Assembly: GCA_002425405.1 (NCBI GenBank)
Contig: DIME01000172.1
Span: 2,495 to 36,885 of the forward strand
Reading direction: 5' to 3'
DNA from: Candidatus Accumulibacter vicinus
GTDB taxonomy: Bacteria; Pseudomonadota; Gammaproteobacteria; Burkholderiales; Rhodocyclaceae
Length of the DNA stretch: 34,391 nucleotides
Translations under genes and position numbers: made by a program
Part shown: piece by piece, positions 15,947-24,785 of the stretch
Layout: each line of letters begins with the position of its first letter
Numbering within the stretch: position 1 is the first letter of the stretch
The notes under the pieces: model-generated
Databases searched by the model: none
What the model was told of the DNA's origin: nothing
What the model saw: the letters and a program-made list of their open reading frames with translations, nothing else

Positions 15947-18067
15947 ATGAACATCGTTGCCACGACTACCGAGACCCCTCCCCTCCAGACCGCCAGCGGG
16001 TACCCGCCGGAATATTTTCAGAATCGCGAGATGAGCCTGCTCGCTTTCAATCGGCGAGTCCTCTGGCAAGCCAGAAATCCCCGTACCCCCCTGCTCGAAC
16101 GGTTGCGCTTCCTGTGCATCGTGAGCAGCAATCTGGACGAGTTTTTCGAGATTCGCGAGGCTGGCATCAAGGAACAACTCAAGCTGAATTCGGTGGCGAT
16201 CACCACCGACGGCAAGACCGCCCGTGAAGTCTATCGGCTGGTCAGCGACGAGGTTCATGCGATTGTCAAGGAACAGTACGCGCTGCTCAACGAAGAGATC
16301 CTGCCACAACTGGCCACTGAAGGCATCCGCTTCCTCAAACGCGGGGACTGGAACGACGCGCAGCGCGAATGGATCCGCGGCTTCTTCTTCCGCGAAGTCA
16401 TGCCGGTGATCACGCCGATCGGCCTCGATCCTTCACACCCGTTCCCACGGGTGCTCAACAAGAGCCTCAATTTCGCCGTCGAACTCGAAGGCCGTGACGC
16501 CTTCGGCCGCAGTTCAGGCGCCGCCATCGTACAGGCGCCGCGGGTCCTGCCGCGCGTCATCCGGCTGCCACGCGAACTCGGTGACAGTGAGTACGCCTTC
16601 GTTTTTCTGTCTTCGATTCTGCACGAGTTTGTGCACGAGTTGTTCGCCGGAATGAAGGTCCTTGGCTGCTACCAGTTCCGTGTCACGCGCAACAGCAACC
16701 TCTTCGTCGACGAGGAAGAGATCACCAATCTGCGCGCCAAGATCCAGGGCGAGCTGCCACAGCGCCATTTCGGCGACGCCGTCCGGCTCGAAGTGGCCAA
16801 CAGTTGCTCCGAAGCGATGACCCAGTTCCTGCTCGGACAGTTCAGCCTCAGCGAGAGCGATCTCTATCGCGTCGCCGGTCCGGTCAATCTGGTTCGCCTG
16901 ATGCAGGTACCCGACTGGGTACTGCGCAGCGATCTCAAGTTTCAGCCCTTCAATCCGGGAACCCCGAAGGCGCTGCAGAAGTGCCACAGTGTCTTCGACA
17001 GCATCCGCGGCGGCGACATCCTGCTCCACCATCCCTACCAAAGCTTCAATTCGGTGATCGAACTGCTCGAACAGTCTGCGAACGACCCCCTGGTGGTAGC
17101 GATCAAGATGACCGTCTACCGCACCGGCACCGACTCGGTATTGATGCAGTCGCTGCTGAGAGCGGCGCAGAACGGCAAGGAAGTCACGGTGGTCGTCGAA
17201 CTGATGGCGCGCTTTGACGAGGAAGCCAACATCGGCTGGGCGACCAAGCTCGAGGAAGTGGGTGCGCATGTCGTCTACGGAGTGGTCGGTTACAAGACCC
17301 ATGCCAAGATGCTGATGATCGTCCGTCGTGAGGAAGGAAAGGCCGGCAACAGCATCTTGCGTCGCTATGTGCATCTTGGTACCGGCAACTACCATCCCAA
17401 AACCGCCCGCCTGTACTCCGATTTCGGTCTCTTGACCTGCAACGAAGAGATCGGTATCGATACCAATGAAGTCTTCAAGCAACTCACCGGCCTCGGTCGT
17501 GCGCAGACCCTGACGCACCTTTGGCAAGCCCCGTTCACGCTGCAGCCGAACGTCGTCACCGCGATTCGTGCCGAAGCCGAAGCAGCACGCGCCGGCAAGC
17601 GTTCACGAATCATCGCCAAGATGAACTCGCTGCTCGAACCGGAAACCATCGCCACGCTCTACGAAGCCTCGCAAGCCGGTGTCAAGATCGACCTGATCGT
17701 GCGCGGTGTCTGCGGCTTGCGCGCCGGCGTCAAGGGTTTGTCGGAAAACATCAGCGTACGCTCGATCATCGGCCGCCAACTCGAACATCACCGGGTGTTC
17801 TATTTCTATGCCGGTGGCGAGGAAAAGGTCTATCTGTCGAGTGCCGACTGGATGGAGCGTAATTTCTTCCGGCGTATCGAACTGGCATTTCCGGTGCTCG
17901 ACCGCAAACTGAAGCGTCGGGTCATCGCCGAAGGCCTGCAGATCTATCTCACCGACAACACCCTGGCCTGGGAACTCGGGCCCGATGGCACTTACCACCA
18001 GCGGCGCGGCTCACGGACCAGCCCGCATTCGTCGCAAGCCGAGTTGATCGAATTGCTGCAGGCCTGA
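15947..18067 (+). CDS. ppk1: Polyphosphate kinase 1
   Basis: Reversibly transfers the terminal phosphate of ATP to polyphosphate; often membrane-associated. The 706 residues match the full PPK1 length with four domains: an N-terminal helical domain (YFQNREMSLLAFNRRVLWQA), the head domain, and two phospholipase-D-like catalytic domains. The autophosphorylated histidine is H452 in YKTHAKM, and the second conserved histidine is H476 in YVHLGTGNYHPKTARLY. LYSDFGLLT and DLIVRGVCGLR also match the family. The start at 15947 has a purine-rich GACGGAACGA about ten bases upstream. The gene is divergent from ppx across 202 bases and convergent with relA. No convincing Pho box is visible in front of it. 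Confidence 0.97.
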   Translation: MNIVATTTETPPLQTASGYPPEYFQNREMSLLAFNRRVLWQARNPRTPLLERLRFLCIVSSNLDEFFEIREAGIKEQLKLNSVAITTDGKTAREVYRLVSDEVHAIVKEQYALLNEEILPQLATEGIRFLKRGDWNDAQREWIRGFFFREVMPVITPIGLDPSHPFPRVLNKSLNFAVELEGRDAFGRSSGAAIVQAPRVLPRVIRLPRELGDSEYAFVFLSSILHEFVHELFAGMKVLGCYQFRVTRNSNLFVDEEEITNLRAKIQGELPQRHFGDAVRLEVANSCSEAMTQFLLGQFSLSESDLYRVAGPVNLVRLMQVPDWVLRSDLKFQPFNPGTPKALQKCHSVFDSIRGGDILLHHPYQSFNSVIELLEQSANDPLVVAIKMTVYRTGTDSVLMQSLLRAAQNGKEVTVVVELMARFDEEANIGWATKLEEVGAHVVYGVVGYKTHAKMLMIVRREEGKAGNSILRRYVHLGTGNYHPKTARLYSDFGLLTCNEEIGIDTNEVFKQLTGLGRAQTLTHLWQAPFTLQPNVVTAIRAEAEAARAGKRSRIIAKMNSLLEPETIATLYEASQAGVKIDLIVRGVCGLRAGVKGLSENISVRSIIGRQLEHHRVFYFYAGGEEKVYLSSADWMERNFFRRIELAFPVLDRKLKRRVIAEGLQIYLTDNTLAWELGPDGTYHQRRGSRTSPHSSQAELIELLQA

Positions 18068-18074
18068 AATCGAC

Positions 18075-18092
18075 AGGGGACACCAGTCCCCT
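18075..18092. terminator. Hairpin between convergent ppk1 and relA
   Basis: AGGGGAC and GTCCCCT form a perfect seven-base stem around the loop ACCA, 8 bases after the ppk1 stop and 15 before the relA stop. The symmetry suits both strands. There is no clear T run on either side, so termination may be weak. Confidence 0.5.
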
Positions 18093-18107
18093 CTGCCCTG
18101 GAAGACT

Positions 18108-20330
18108 TCAGGCGCGGCGTGCGCCGACGACACCCTGCACGGAGTGCAGCAGGGTCAGGGTGCGATTGAGCTGCGGGATGCTGCCGACTTCCACAGTAAA
18201 GAGCATATGCGCGTTGCCCTGCCGGGACTGCGTGTTGACGGCGATGACATTGATTTTTTCGCGCGCGAGAACGTCCGAGACGTCGCGTAGCAGACCCTGC
18301 CGGTCGTAGGCGTCAATCACGATATCGACGGCAAAGACGCTCTCGGTGCCTCGTCCCCAACTCGTTTCGATGACCCGCTCGGGATGCCTGGTCTGCATGT
18401 TGGAAAAGTTGCTGCAGTCAGCACGATGCACCGAGACCCCTCTGCCGCGGGTGACAAAGCCAACGATGGGGTCAGGCGGCGCCGGCTTGCAGCAACCCGC
18501 GAGCTGCGTCAGCAAGCGATCGACGCCCACAATCAGGATTCCCTTTTCAGCCACATCGCTGTCACGTTGCCGGCGTACCGGCAGCTCGGTGAGCACACGC
18601 TCATCCACCGGGGTCTCACCCCCGCGCACCGCCACCTGCAACTGGCGCATGTTCAGCTTGGCGCGTGCGACCGCGATGAACAGATCGTCGCTTCGAGCAA
18701 AGCCCAGCCTGACCGCAAGATCGTCGAGGTTGCTGCTGGTCTGCCCCATTCGCTGCAGTTCGCGGAGAACCACCACGCGCCCCTCGGCAAGGGTATCCTC
18801 GAGCGCCAGGCTGGCGAACCATTGTCTGACCTTGAGACGCGAGCGATGCGTAAACAGATACGCCAGTGAGGGGTTGAGCCAGTCGCGCGACGGTCCGCCG
18901 TGCTTGGCAAGAAGGATCTCGACGCGCTGGCCGGTGCAGAGTATCGTGTTGAGCGGTACCAACGCACCGTCCACCTTGGCACCACGGCAACGGTGGCCGA
19001 TGTCGGTGTGCACGCGGTAGGCAAAATCGATCGGTGTCGAGCCACGTGGCAGATCGATGACACGGCCCTGCGGCGTCAGAATATAAACCGTTTCGTCAAA
19101 AGTCGCCTGCTTGTAGTGTCTGACCCAATCCGAGGAATCGGCGACTTCGTCGCGCCAGGTCAAGAGCTGCCGCAACCAGGCGATCTTTTCGTCGTAACGG
19201 TCTTCCGGCGTGCTGCCGCCTTCCTTGTAGCGCCAATGCGCGGCAACCCCCAGTTCAGCGTGGCTGTGCATCTCGCGGGTACGAATCTGCACCTCGAGCG
19301 CGCGCCCGTCCGGACAATGCACTGCCGTATGCAGCGATCGGTAATCGTTGCCTTTCGGATGCGCAATGTAGTCGTCGAACTCCTTGGCAATCGGAGACCA
19401 GATATGATGAACGATGCTCAGGGTAGTGTAGCAGTCCTTCACTTCATCGACGATGACGCGTAGCGCGCGCACGTCGTAAACCTCGGCAAACCCGACATCC
19501 TTCTTGCGCATCTTGTTCCAGATGCTGTAGATGTGCTTGGGACGGCCGTAGATCTCGGCGTTGCCGACGCCAGCGTTGAACAGCTCATGCCGCAGGCGGT
19601 CGACGGCTTCGCTGATGAACCTCTCGCGCTCGGTTCGCTTCTCGTCGAGGTGCCGCGCAATCTCCTTGTAGATTGCCGGATGCAGAAAGAGGAAGGAACG
19701 GTCCTCGAGTTCCCACTTCAGTTCCCAGACCCCAAGCCGATTGGCGAGCGGCGCATAGAGCGCCAGTGTCTCGCGCGCCACCGGCACGCGCAACTCATCG
19801 GGCTCGCTGGCAAAATGACGCAGCGTCTGCGTGCGCGAGGCCAGCCGCAGCAAGACCACGCGGATGTCCTCGACCATCGCCAGCAGCATCTTGCGCAGCA
19901 CCTCGATCTGCGCTTTCATTTCCTGCGGATTCTTTTCGCTGCTGTCAACGGAATGGGCGACAAAGCCCCGCGTGATCGGCCGCATGCGGTTCAGGCGCGA
20001 AATCCCGCTGACCAGTTGCGCAACGCCCGGTCCAAAATCGCGCTCGATCTGGAGCAGGCCATGTTCGAGCTGCGCCGGCACCGCGAAAAGCAGCGCCGCC
20101 AGCCGTGCATCCGCGTCGAGCTTCAAACCGGCAACGATCAGCGCCATTCCCAGCGCATGCCCCCAGATATCCTCGGCACTGCCGAGCAAGCGATGGCCAT
20201 AGATCAAGCGGGCAAAGTCGACGGCCCGTCGCAGCCGTTCGACCTCGGCCACGGCAAGGCCTTCGCCCAGCATCAGCAGGGATTGTTCGAGGTCGCTCTG
20301 GGCGGCGACCGAGTGCACGACGGAAACCAT
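18108..20330 (-). CDS. relA: GTP pyrophosphokinase, RelA type
   Basis: Makes (p)ppGpp on starved ribosomes. The 740-residue protein has the long RSH layout: a degenerate N-terminal hydrolase domain, the synthetase domain (GRPKHIYSIWNKMRKK ... EFDDYIAHPKGNDYRSLHTAV ... EVQIRTREMHSHAELGVAAHWRYKE, about residues 250-390), a TGS domain (VYILTPQGRVIDLPRGSTPIDFAYRVH), a zinc-finger-like region (AGCCKPAPPDPIVGF) and a C-terminal ACT domain. The hydrolase HD pair is replaced by Phe82-Ala83 (ALLFAVPAQ), as in RelA, so it should be a monofunctional synthetase; a SpoT-type enzyme is expected elsewhere in the genome. It is convergent with ppk1 and divergent from the EamA gene across 66 bases. Confidence 0.95.
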   Translation of the reverse strand: MVSVVHSVAAQSDLEQSLLMLGEGLAVAEVERLRRAVDFARLIYGHRLLGSAEDIWGHALGMALIVAGLKLDADARLAALLFAVPAQLEHGLLQIERDFGPGVAQLVSGISRLNRMRPITRGFVAHSVDSSEKNPQEMKAQIEVLRKMLLAMVEDIRVVLLRLASRTQTLRHFASEPDELRVPVARETLALYAPLANRLGVWELKWELEDRSFLFLHPAIYKEIARHLDEKRTERERFISEAVDRLRHELFNAGVGNAEIYGRPKHIYSIWNKMRKKDVGFAEVYDVRALRVIVDEVKDCYTTLSIVHHIWSPIAKEFDDYIAHPKGNDYRSLHTAVHCPDGRALEVQIRTREMHSHAELGVAAHWRYKEGGSTPEDRYDEKIAWLRQLLTWRDEVADSSDWVRHYKQATFDETVYILTPQGRVIDLPRGSTPIDFAYRVHTDIGHRCRGAKVDGALVPLNTILCTGQRVEILLAKHGGPSRDWLNPSLAYLFTHRSRLKVRQWFASLALEDTLAEGRVVVLRELQRMGQTSSNLDDLAVRLGFARSDDLFIAVARAKLNMRQLQVAVRGGETPVDERVLTELPVRRQRDSDVAEKGILIVGVDRLLTQLAGCCKPAPPDPIVGFVTRGRGVSVHRADCSNFSNMQTRHPERVIETSWGRGTESVFAVDIVIDAYDRQGLLRDVSDVLAREKINVIAVNTQSRQGNAHMLFTVEVGSIPQLNRTLTLLHSVQGVVGARRA

Positions 20331-20396
20331 CAGCCCATTATAAGGTCATGTCCGGGCATTCATGCATAATGCGCTTTTACCCCCCGCTTGCCGTCG

Positions 20397-21302
20397 ATGC
20401 CTGCCAACCTGCAACACCCCTATCTGCTGCTCGTGCTGACCACCCTGTTCTGGTCAGGCAACATGGTCATCGGACGCGCCATTCGCGACCAGGTGCCGCC
20501 GCTCTCGCTCGCCTTCTGGCGCTGGGCAATCGCCCTGGCACTGGTGTTGCCACTGGCCCTGCCCCACCTGCGCGCGCAGTGGCCGCTGCTGCGATCCGGC
20601 TGGAAGGCCATCGTCGTCCTCGGCCTGCTCGGTGTCGGCGGCTACAACACGCTGGCTTACATCGGACTGCAATACACACCGGCAACCAACGCCGTCCTGC
20701 TCAACTCCTTCATTCCGATCGCCACGATCACTCTGGCGTGGATCTTTCTGAACAAGCCTCTGCGCAGCGTCGAGTGCCTCGGTGTTCTGCTCTCCTTCCT
20801 GGGTGTCACAACGATTGTCTGCCGCGGCGAGGTCGAGACTCTGGTCAGGCTGAGTCTCAATGTCGGCGACCTGTGGATGCTGGCGGCAGTGTTTACCTGG
20901 GCCCTATACACCATTGGACTGCAATGGCGGCCGGCCGGCGTAAACCCGATGCTACTGCTCGCCGCCTTCACGATCGTCGGCCTGCTCGTCCTGACCCCCG
21001 GCTACGCCTGGGAAATCGCGCAGGGCAAGACGATCCGGGTCTCGACCGGCGTGCTCGCGGGAATCGCTTACACCGGGATATTTCCCGGCTTCCTCGGCTA
21101 TGTTTTCTACAACCGCGCCGTCGCCGAGGTCGGAGCCAGCAAGGCCAGCCTGTTCATTCACCTGATGCCAGTGTTCGGCACCCTTCTCTCGGCGATCTTT
21201 CTCGACGAGATTCCGCAGCTCCATCACTATCTCGGCATCACCTTGATCTTCGCCGGCATTTACCTGACCACGGCGGCCCTGCCGCAAGCAAAAACCGCAT
21301 GA
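20397..21302 (+). CDS. DMT-family permease with two EamA domains
   Basis: Predicted inner-membrane metabolite exporter, 301 residues with about ten hydrophobic helices in two EamA repeats (about 8-140 and 155-292). Typical pieces are TTLFWSGNMVIGRAI at the start, TPATNAVLLNSFIPI in the first repeat, and GYVFYNRAVAEVGASKASLFIHLMP in the second. The substrate cannot be told; relatives move amino acids or other small metabolites. A TTG at 20388 is in frame, but the ATG at 20397 gives the normal short cytoplasmic lead. The stop overlaps the mtfA start (ATGA), so the two genes are coupled. No strong Shine-Dalgarno is seen. Confidence 0.9.
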   Translation: MPANLQHPYLLLVLTTLFWSGNMVIGRAIRDQVPPLSLAFWRWAIALALVLPLALPHLRAQWPLLRSGWKAIVVLGLLGVGGYNTLAYIGLQYTPATNAVLLNSFIPIATITLAWIFLNKPLRSVECLGVLLSFLGVTTIVCRGEVETLVRLSLNVGDLWMLAAVFTWALYTIGLQWRPAGVNPMLLLAAFTIVGLLVLTPGYAWEIAQGKTIRVSTGVLAGIAYTGIFPGFLGYVFYNRAVAEVGASKASLFIHLMPVFGTLLSAIFLDEIPQLHHYLGITLIFAGIYLTTAALPQAKTA

Positions 21303-22096
21303 TCGACAAACTGCTCGGCTGGCTGCGGCATCGCCAGGCGCCGGTACCGGATGCCCTCTGGAATGCGGTCATTTCAGCGCTGCCGTTCCTCGAGGCGCTC
21401 AACCAGGACGAGCAACTGCGGCTTCGCCGCCTGGCCGAGGGCTTCCTGGCCGAGAAGGAATTCACTGCCGTTGGCGAACTCGAACTGTCCGATGCGATCT
21501 GTATCTCGATTGCCGCGCAGGGTTGCCTGCCGATCCTTGAACTCGGCCTCGACTACTATCGCGGCTGGGTCGGGGTGATCGTCTACGCCGACGAATTCAT
21601 CATCCCGCGCAGCGTCGAGGACGAATTCGGCATTGTCCACGAGTATCAGGAACTGGCTTCGGGCGAGGCCTGGGACGGCGGACCGCTGCTGATTTCGTGG
21701 CGCGACGCGCAGATGGCGGGGAGTGGCTATAACGTGGTCATCCACGAGTTCGCGCACAAACTGGACATGCTCAACGGCCAGGCGAACGGCATTCCGCCGC
21801 TACCCGCGCAGCTATCGCCGAGCCACTGGCAACAGGTGCTGGACGCTGCTTACGACGATTTCTGCGCGCGCATCGACGCCGCAGCAGACAGTGCGCAGGA
21901 AATGCTGTTCGACCCTTATGCCAGCGAGAACCCGGGCGAGTTCTTCGCGGTCATGAGCGAAGCGTTTTTTGAGACGCCCACCCTCCTGCGCACCGAATAT
22001 CCGGCGCTCTACGCACAACTCGCCGGCTTCTACCGGCAGGATCCGGCATCACGAACTTTCCGGAAAGCGGCTGGCCGGCAGCCGTGCGGAGGGTAA
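21299..22096 (+). CDS. mtfA: MtfA-type zinc-dependent peptidase
   Basis: In E. coli MtfA is a cytoplasmic zinc peptidase that binds the glucose repressor Mlc. This 265-residue protein has the family layout: LPFLEALNQDEQLRLRRLAEGFL near the N-terminus, the zinc site H149-E150-F-A-H153 (VIHEFAHKLDML), and a third ligand candidate Glu221 in VMSEAFFETP. These positions agree closely with E. coli MtfA. The frame extends much further upstream inside the permease gene, but similarity starts at MIDKLLGWLRHR, whose ATG overlaps the permease stop by four bases. Whether an Mlc-like repressor exists in this genome cannot be seen, so the peptidase role is safer than the Mlc link. Confidence 0.92.
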   Translation: MIDKLLGWLRHRQAPVPDALWNAVISALPFLEALNQDEQLRLRRLAEGFLAEKEFTAVGELELSDAICISIAAQGCLPILELGLDYYRGWVGVIVYADEFIIPRSVEDEFGIVHEYQELASGEAWDGGPLLISWRDAQMAGSGYNVVIHEFAHKLDMLNGQANGIPPLPAQLSPSHWQQVLDAAYDDFCARIDAAADSAQEMLFDPYASENPGEFFAVMSEAFFETPTLLRTEYPALYAQLAGFYRQDPASRTFRKAAGRQPCGG

Positions 22097-22186
22097 AACG
22101 CGGATGGCTTCTCGGCTCAGCGCGCCGCGGGACGGACAGGGAAGCAGACGCCAGACACGATGCCAGGCGGTGTAAGATTAGCCGTC

Positions 22187-24178
22187 ATGAAAGAGCTTGC
22201 CCTCCCTTATCAGTATGACCGCCGACGCCCCACTTCGCTGAAGTGGTCGAACTGGTATTTATCGATCCTCAAGCTAGCGGTTGGTCTGCTGCTGGTACTG
22301 CTGATCGCACTGCTGTGGCTGCTGCACCGCAACGAAATCGATGACCAACGCGCGACCCTGATCGCCGACGTACTCTGGCTTGAGCAAAGCGTGCGTTTTC
22401 ACCTCGAGGGCAATTCCGAGCAGCTGCAGCAACTCGCGCTCGACCTGGCACGGGTCAGAAAGCCGGGGGAAACCTTCGACCTGCGGGCCCGCCACATTCT
22501 CAAGAACAACCCCGAGCTTCGGCAATTGCTGTGGCTCGATGCGGGGGCCAGAACCCTCCACGGAATGCCGACGCAGAGCCTGCCGCGGGCCGGACAGGAA
22601 ACATCTGGCGAAGACCCCCTCAAACGATCGATCGAACTGGCCCGCCTGGGCAAACCAATCTACAGCGATGCCTATCGGACAACCGAGACCAGCCAGTTCG
22701 AGGTGTATGTGCCGATCTTCGACGACGGCCACTACCGTGGCATCCTGCTCGGAGTCTATTCGCTCAATGGCCTGCTCAAACAGCAAGTCCCCTGGTGGTT
22801 CGCCGAGAAATACCAGGTGCGGATCGTTGACGGCAACGGCAGCTTGCTGGCCAGCAAGTCAAAGATCGACGCCTCACCAACGACGCTCAGCTACCCGGTC
22901 AGCCTCGACCCGCCCGGCTATGGCATGGTGCTCCAGGTCACGGCTTACCGTGGCGCAGACAACCTGGCGCAAACCCTGATTGCGACGCTGATCATCATTC
23001 TCGCTGCTGCGGTTTTCTGGAGCCTGTGGGCGGTACGCGGACTGATCCAGAGACGTCTGTTCGCCGAACAGGCGCTGCGCTCGGAGTATGCTTTCCGCAA
23101 GGCGATGGAAGATTCGTTGGTGATTGGCATGCGCGCGCGCGACCTCGACGGCCGGGTGACCTACGCCAATCCCGCCTTCCTGCAGATGGTCGGCTTCAGC
23201 GCCGAAGAACTGATCGGCCGGGAACCGCCCATGCCCTACTGGGCACCCGAAGAAATGGAACGGACACTGCTGCTCAACAAGCGCGTGCTGCAAGGCAAGG
23301 CGCCGCACGAGGGCTTCGAGATTCGTCTCATGCACAAGAACGGCAGCCGCTTCGACGCCCTCATCTACGAAGCACCGCTGATCGACGCGGATGGCCGACA
23401 GACCGGCTGGATGGGATCAATCATCGACGTGACCGAGCGCAAGCACGCCGAGGAACTTGCCCGCCAGCAGCAGGAAAAGCTGCAGGTCACCGCGCGTCTG
23501 GTGACCATGGGCGAGATGGCGTCGACACTGGCGCACGAGCTCAATCAGCCGCTGGCGGCGATCACCAGCTACAACACGGGCTGCCTGAACAAGCTCGAAT
23601 CCGGCAATTTCACTACTACGCAGCTCAAGGAAGCGCTCGGCAAACTGGCGGTGCAGGCGCAGCGGGCGGGCCACATCATCCGCCGCGTGCACGACTTCGT
23701 GCGCAAGAGCGAGCCCAAACTCGCTCCCTGCGATCTCGCAGAGGCGATCGATGACAGTATCGGGTTCATTGAAGGGGCCGCCAAGAGCCGTGGCGTGCGC
23801 ATCGTCCGCGAGATCCAGGGGATGCGTCCGGAACTGCTGGCTGATCAGGTGATGATCGAACAGGTTCTGCTCAACCTGATGCGTAACGGCATCGAAGCCA
23901 TGGCCGAAGCCTCGGCCGATCGACGGCGCCTGACGGTCAAGCTCAGCCAACGGGAGAATCAGATGGAAATCCGGGTGATCGATCATGGCCCCGGCATCCC
24001 GCCGGAAATCGAAGAAAAACTGTTCACCCCCCTGTTCTCGACCAAGGCCGACGGCATGGGCATGGGACTGAACATCTGTCGTTCGATCATCGAATTTCAC
24101 CACGGCCGCCTCTGGGTCGAGAGCAATCCCGAGGGCGGTTCGATCTTTGTCATGACGCTTCCGATCGGCCGGCAATGA
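22187..24178 (+). CDS. Membrane-bound PAS sensor histidine kinase (DctS/FixL-like)
   Basis: Sensor of a two-component system, 663 residues. Layout: first membrane helix about residues 25-46, a periplasmic Cache-like sensing domain of about 210 residues, a second helix about 261-281, and a PAS domain about 300-420 (GRVTYANPAFLQMVGFSAEELIG ending in GSIIDVTERK). The HisKA domain has the phospho-acceptor H450 in MASTLAHELNQPLAAI. The ATPase domain follows, with an N-box (LLNLMRNGIEAM), DHGPGIPPE and GMGMGLNICRS. The start MKELALPYQYD at 22187 is preferred over an upstream in-frame codon at 22160. It overlaps the regulator gene by four bases. The domain order is that of C4-dicarboxylate sensors such as DctS, but no dct transporter is in the window, so the ligand is a guess. 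Confidence 0.92.
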   Translation: MKELALPYQYDRRRPTSLKWSNWYLSILKLAVGLLLVLLIALLWLLHRNEIDDQRATLIADVLWLEQSVRFHLEGNSEQLQQLALDLARVRKPGETFDLRARHILKNNPELRQLLWLDAGARTLHGMPTQSLPRAGQETSGEDPLKRSIELARLGKPIYSDAYRTTETSQFEVYVPIFDDGHYRGILLGVYSLNGLLKQQVPWWFAEKYQVRIVDGNGSLLASKSKIDASPTTLSYPVSLDPPGYGMVLQVTAYRGADNLAQTLIATLIIILAAAVFWSLWAVRGLIQRRLFAEQALRSEYAFRKAMEDSLVIGMRARDLDGRVTYANPAFLQMVGFSAEELIGREPPMPYWAPEEMERTLLLNKRVLQGKAPHEGFEIRLMHKNGSRFDALIYEAPLIDADGRQTGWMGSIIDVTERKHAEELARQQQEKLQVTARLVTMGEMASTLAHELNQPLAAITSYNTGCLNKLESGNFTTTQLKEALGKLAVQAQRAGHIIRRVHDFVRKSEPKLAPCDLAEAIDDSIGFIEGAAKSRGVRIVREIQGMRPELLADQVMIEQVLLNLMRNGIEAMAEASADRRRLTVKLSQRENQMEIRVIDHGPGIPPEIEEKLFTPLFSTKADGMGMGLNICRSIIEFHHGRLWVESNPEGGSIFVMTLPIGRQ

Positions 24179-24774
24179 ACCCACACGCTTATCTCGTCGA
24201 CGACGACGAGGCCATCCGCGATTCACTCAGTTGGTTGCTTGAATCACGCGGTGTCGCCTGCCTCAGCTACCCCTCGGCCGAGGATTTCCTGGCCGTCTGG
24301 CAGCCGGCACTCGGCGGCTGCCTGTTGCTTGACATCCGGATGGACGGGATGAGCGGTCCAGAGCTGTTTGATGTCTTGTGCGAACGTGGCAACCGCCTGC
24401 CGGTAATCTTTCTGACCGGTCACGGCGACGTGCCGATGGCCGTCTCGGCGCTCAAGAAAGGCGCTTTTGATTTTGTCGAGAAGCCCTGCAACGACAACGA
24501 ACTGGTCAATCGCGTCATTGAAGCCCTGCAGCTCGACAAGGACCAGCGCGCTGCAGCATCGGGTGCAGATTCGGTCAACACCCTCTGCGGTCGCCTGACG
24601 ACACGCGAGCGACAGGTCATGGAACTGATTCTGGCCGGCAAGCTCAACAAGGTGATTGCCGACGAACTACAGATCAGCATGCGCACCGTCGAAGTCCATC
24701 GCGCCAATCTCTTCGAAAAAATGGGCGTCAGAACCGCCGTCGAACTGGCACAGCTACTGGCCGGCAAGCGTTGA
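24175..24774 (+). CDS. FixJ/DctR-like response regulator
   Basis: Partner of the preceding kinase, 199 residues. The receiver domain has the acidic pocket D9-D10-D11, the phosphorylated D53 (LLLDIRMDGMSG), T87-region LTGHGD and K109-region VEKPCND. A LuxR/FixJ-type helix-turn-helix follows (LTTRERQVMELILAGKLNKVIADELQ then STRTVEVHR-like sequence MRTVEVHRANLFEKMGV). The ATG overlaps the kinase stop (ATGA), so the two are co-translated. The targets probably lie elsewhere, as no transporter or regulon gene follows; tilS converges from the other side 11 bases later. A short palindrome AGTGCGCGCACT (24774-24785) covers the region between the two stops and may slow transcription on both strands. 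Confidence 0.92.
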   Translation: MNPHAYLVDDDEAIRDSLSWLLESRGVACLSYPSAEDFLAVWQPALGGCLLLDIRMDGMSGPELFDVLCERGNRLPVIFLTGHGDVPMAVSALKKGAFDFVEKPCNDNELVNRVIEALQLDKDQRAAASGADSVNTLCGRLTTRERQVMELILAGKLNKVIADELQISMRTVEVHRANLFEKMGVRTAVELAQLLAGKR

Positions 24775-24785
24775 GTGCGCGCACT

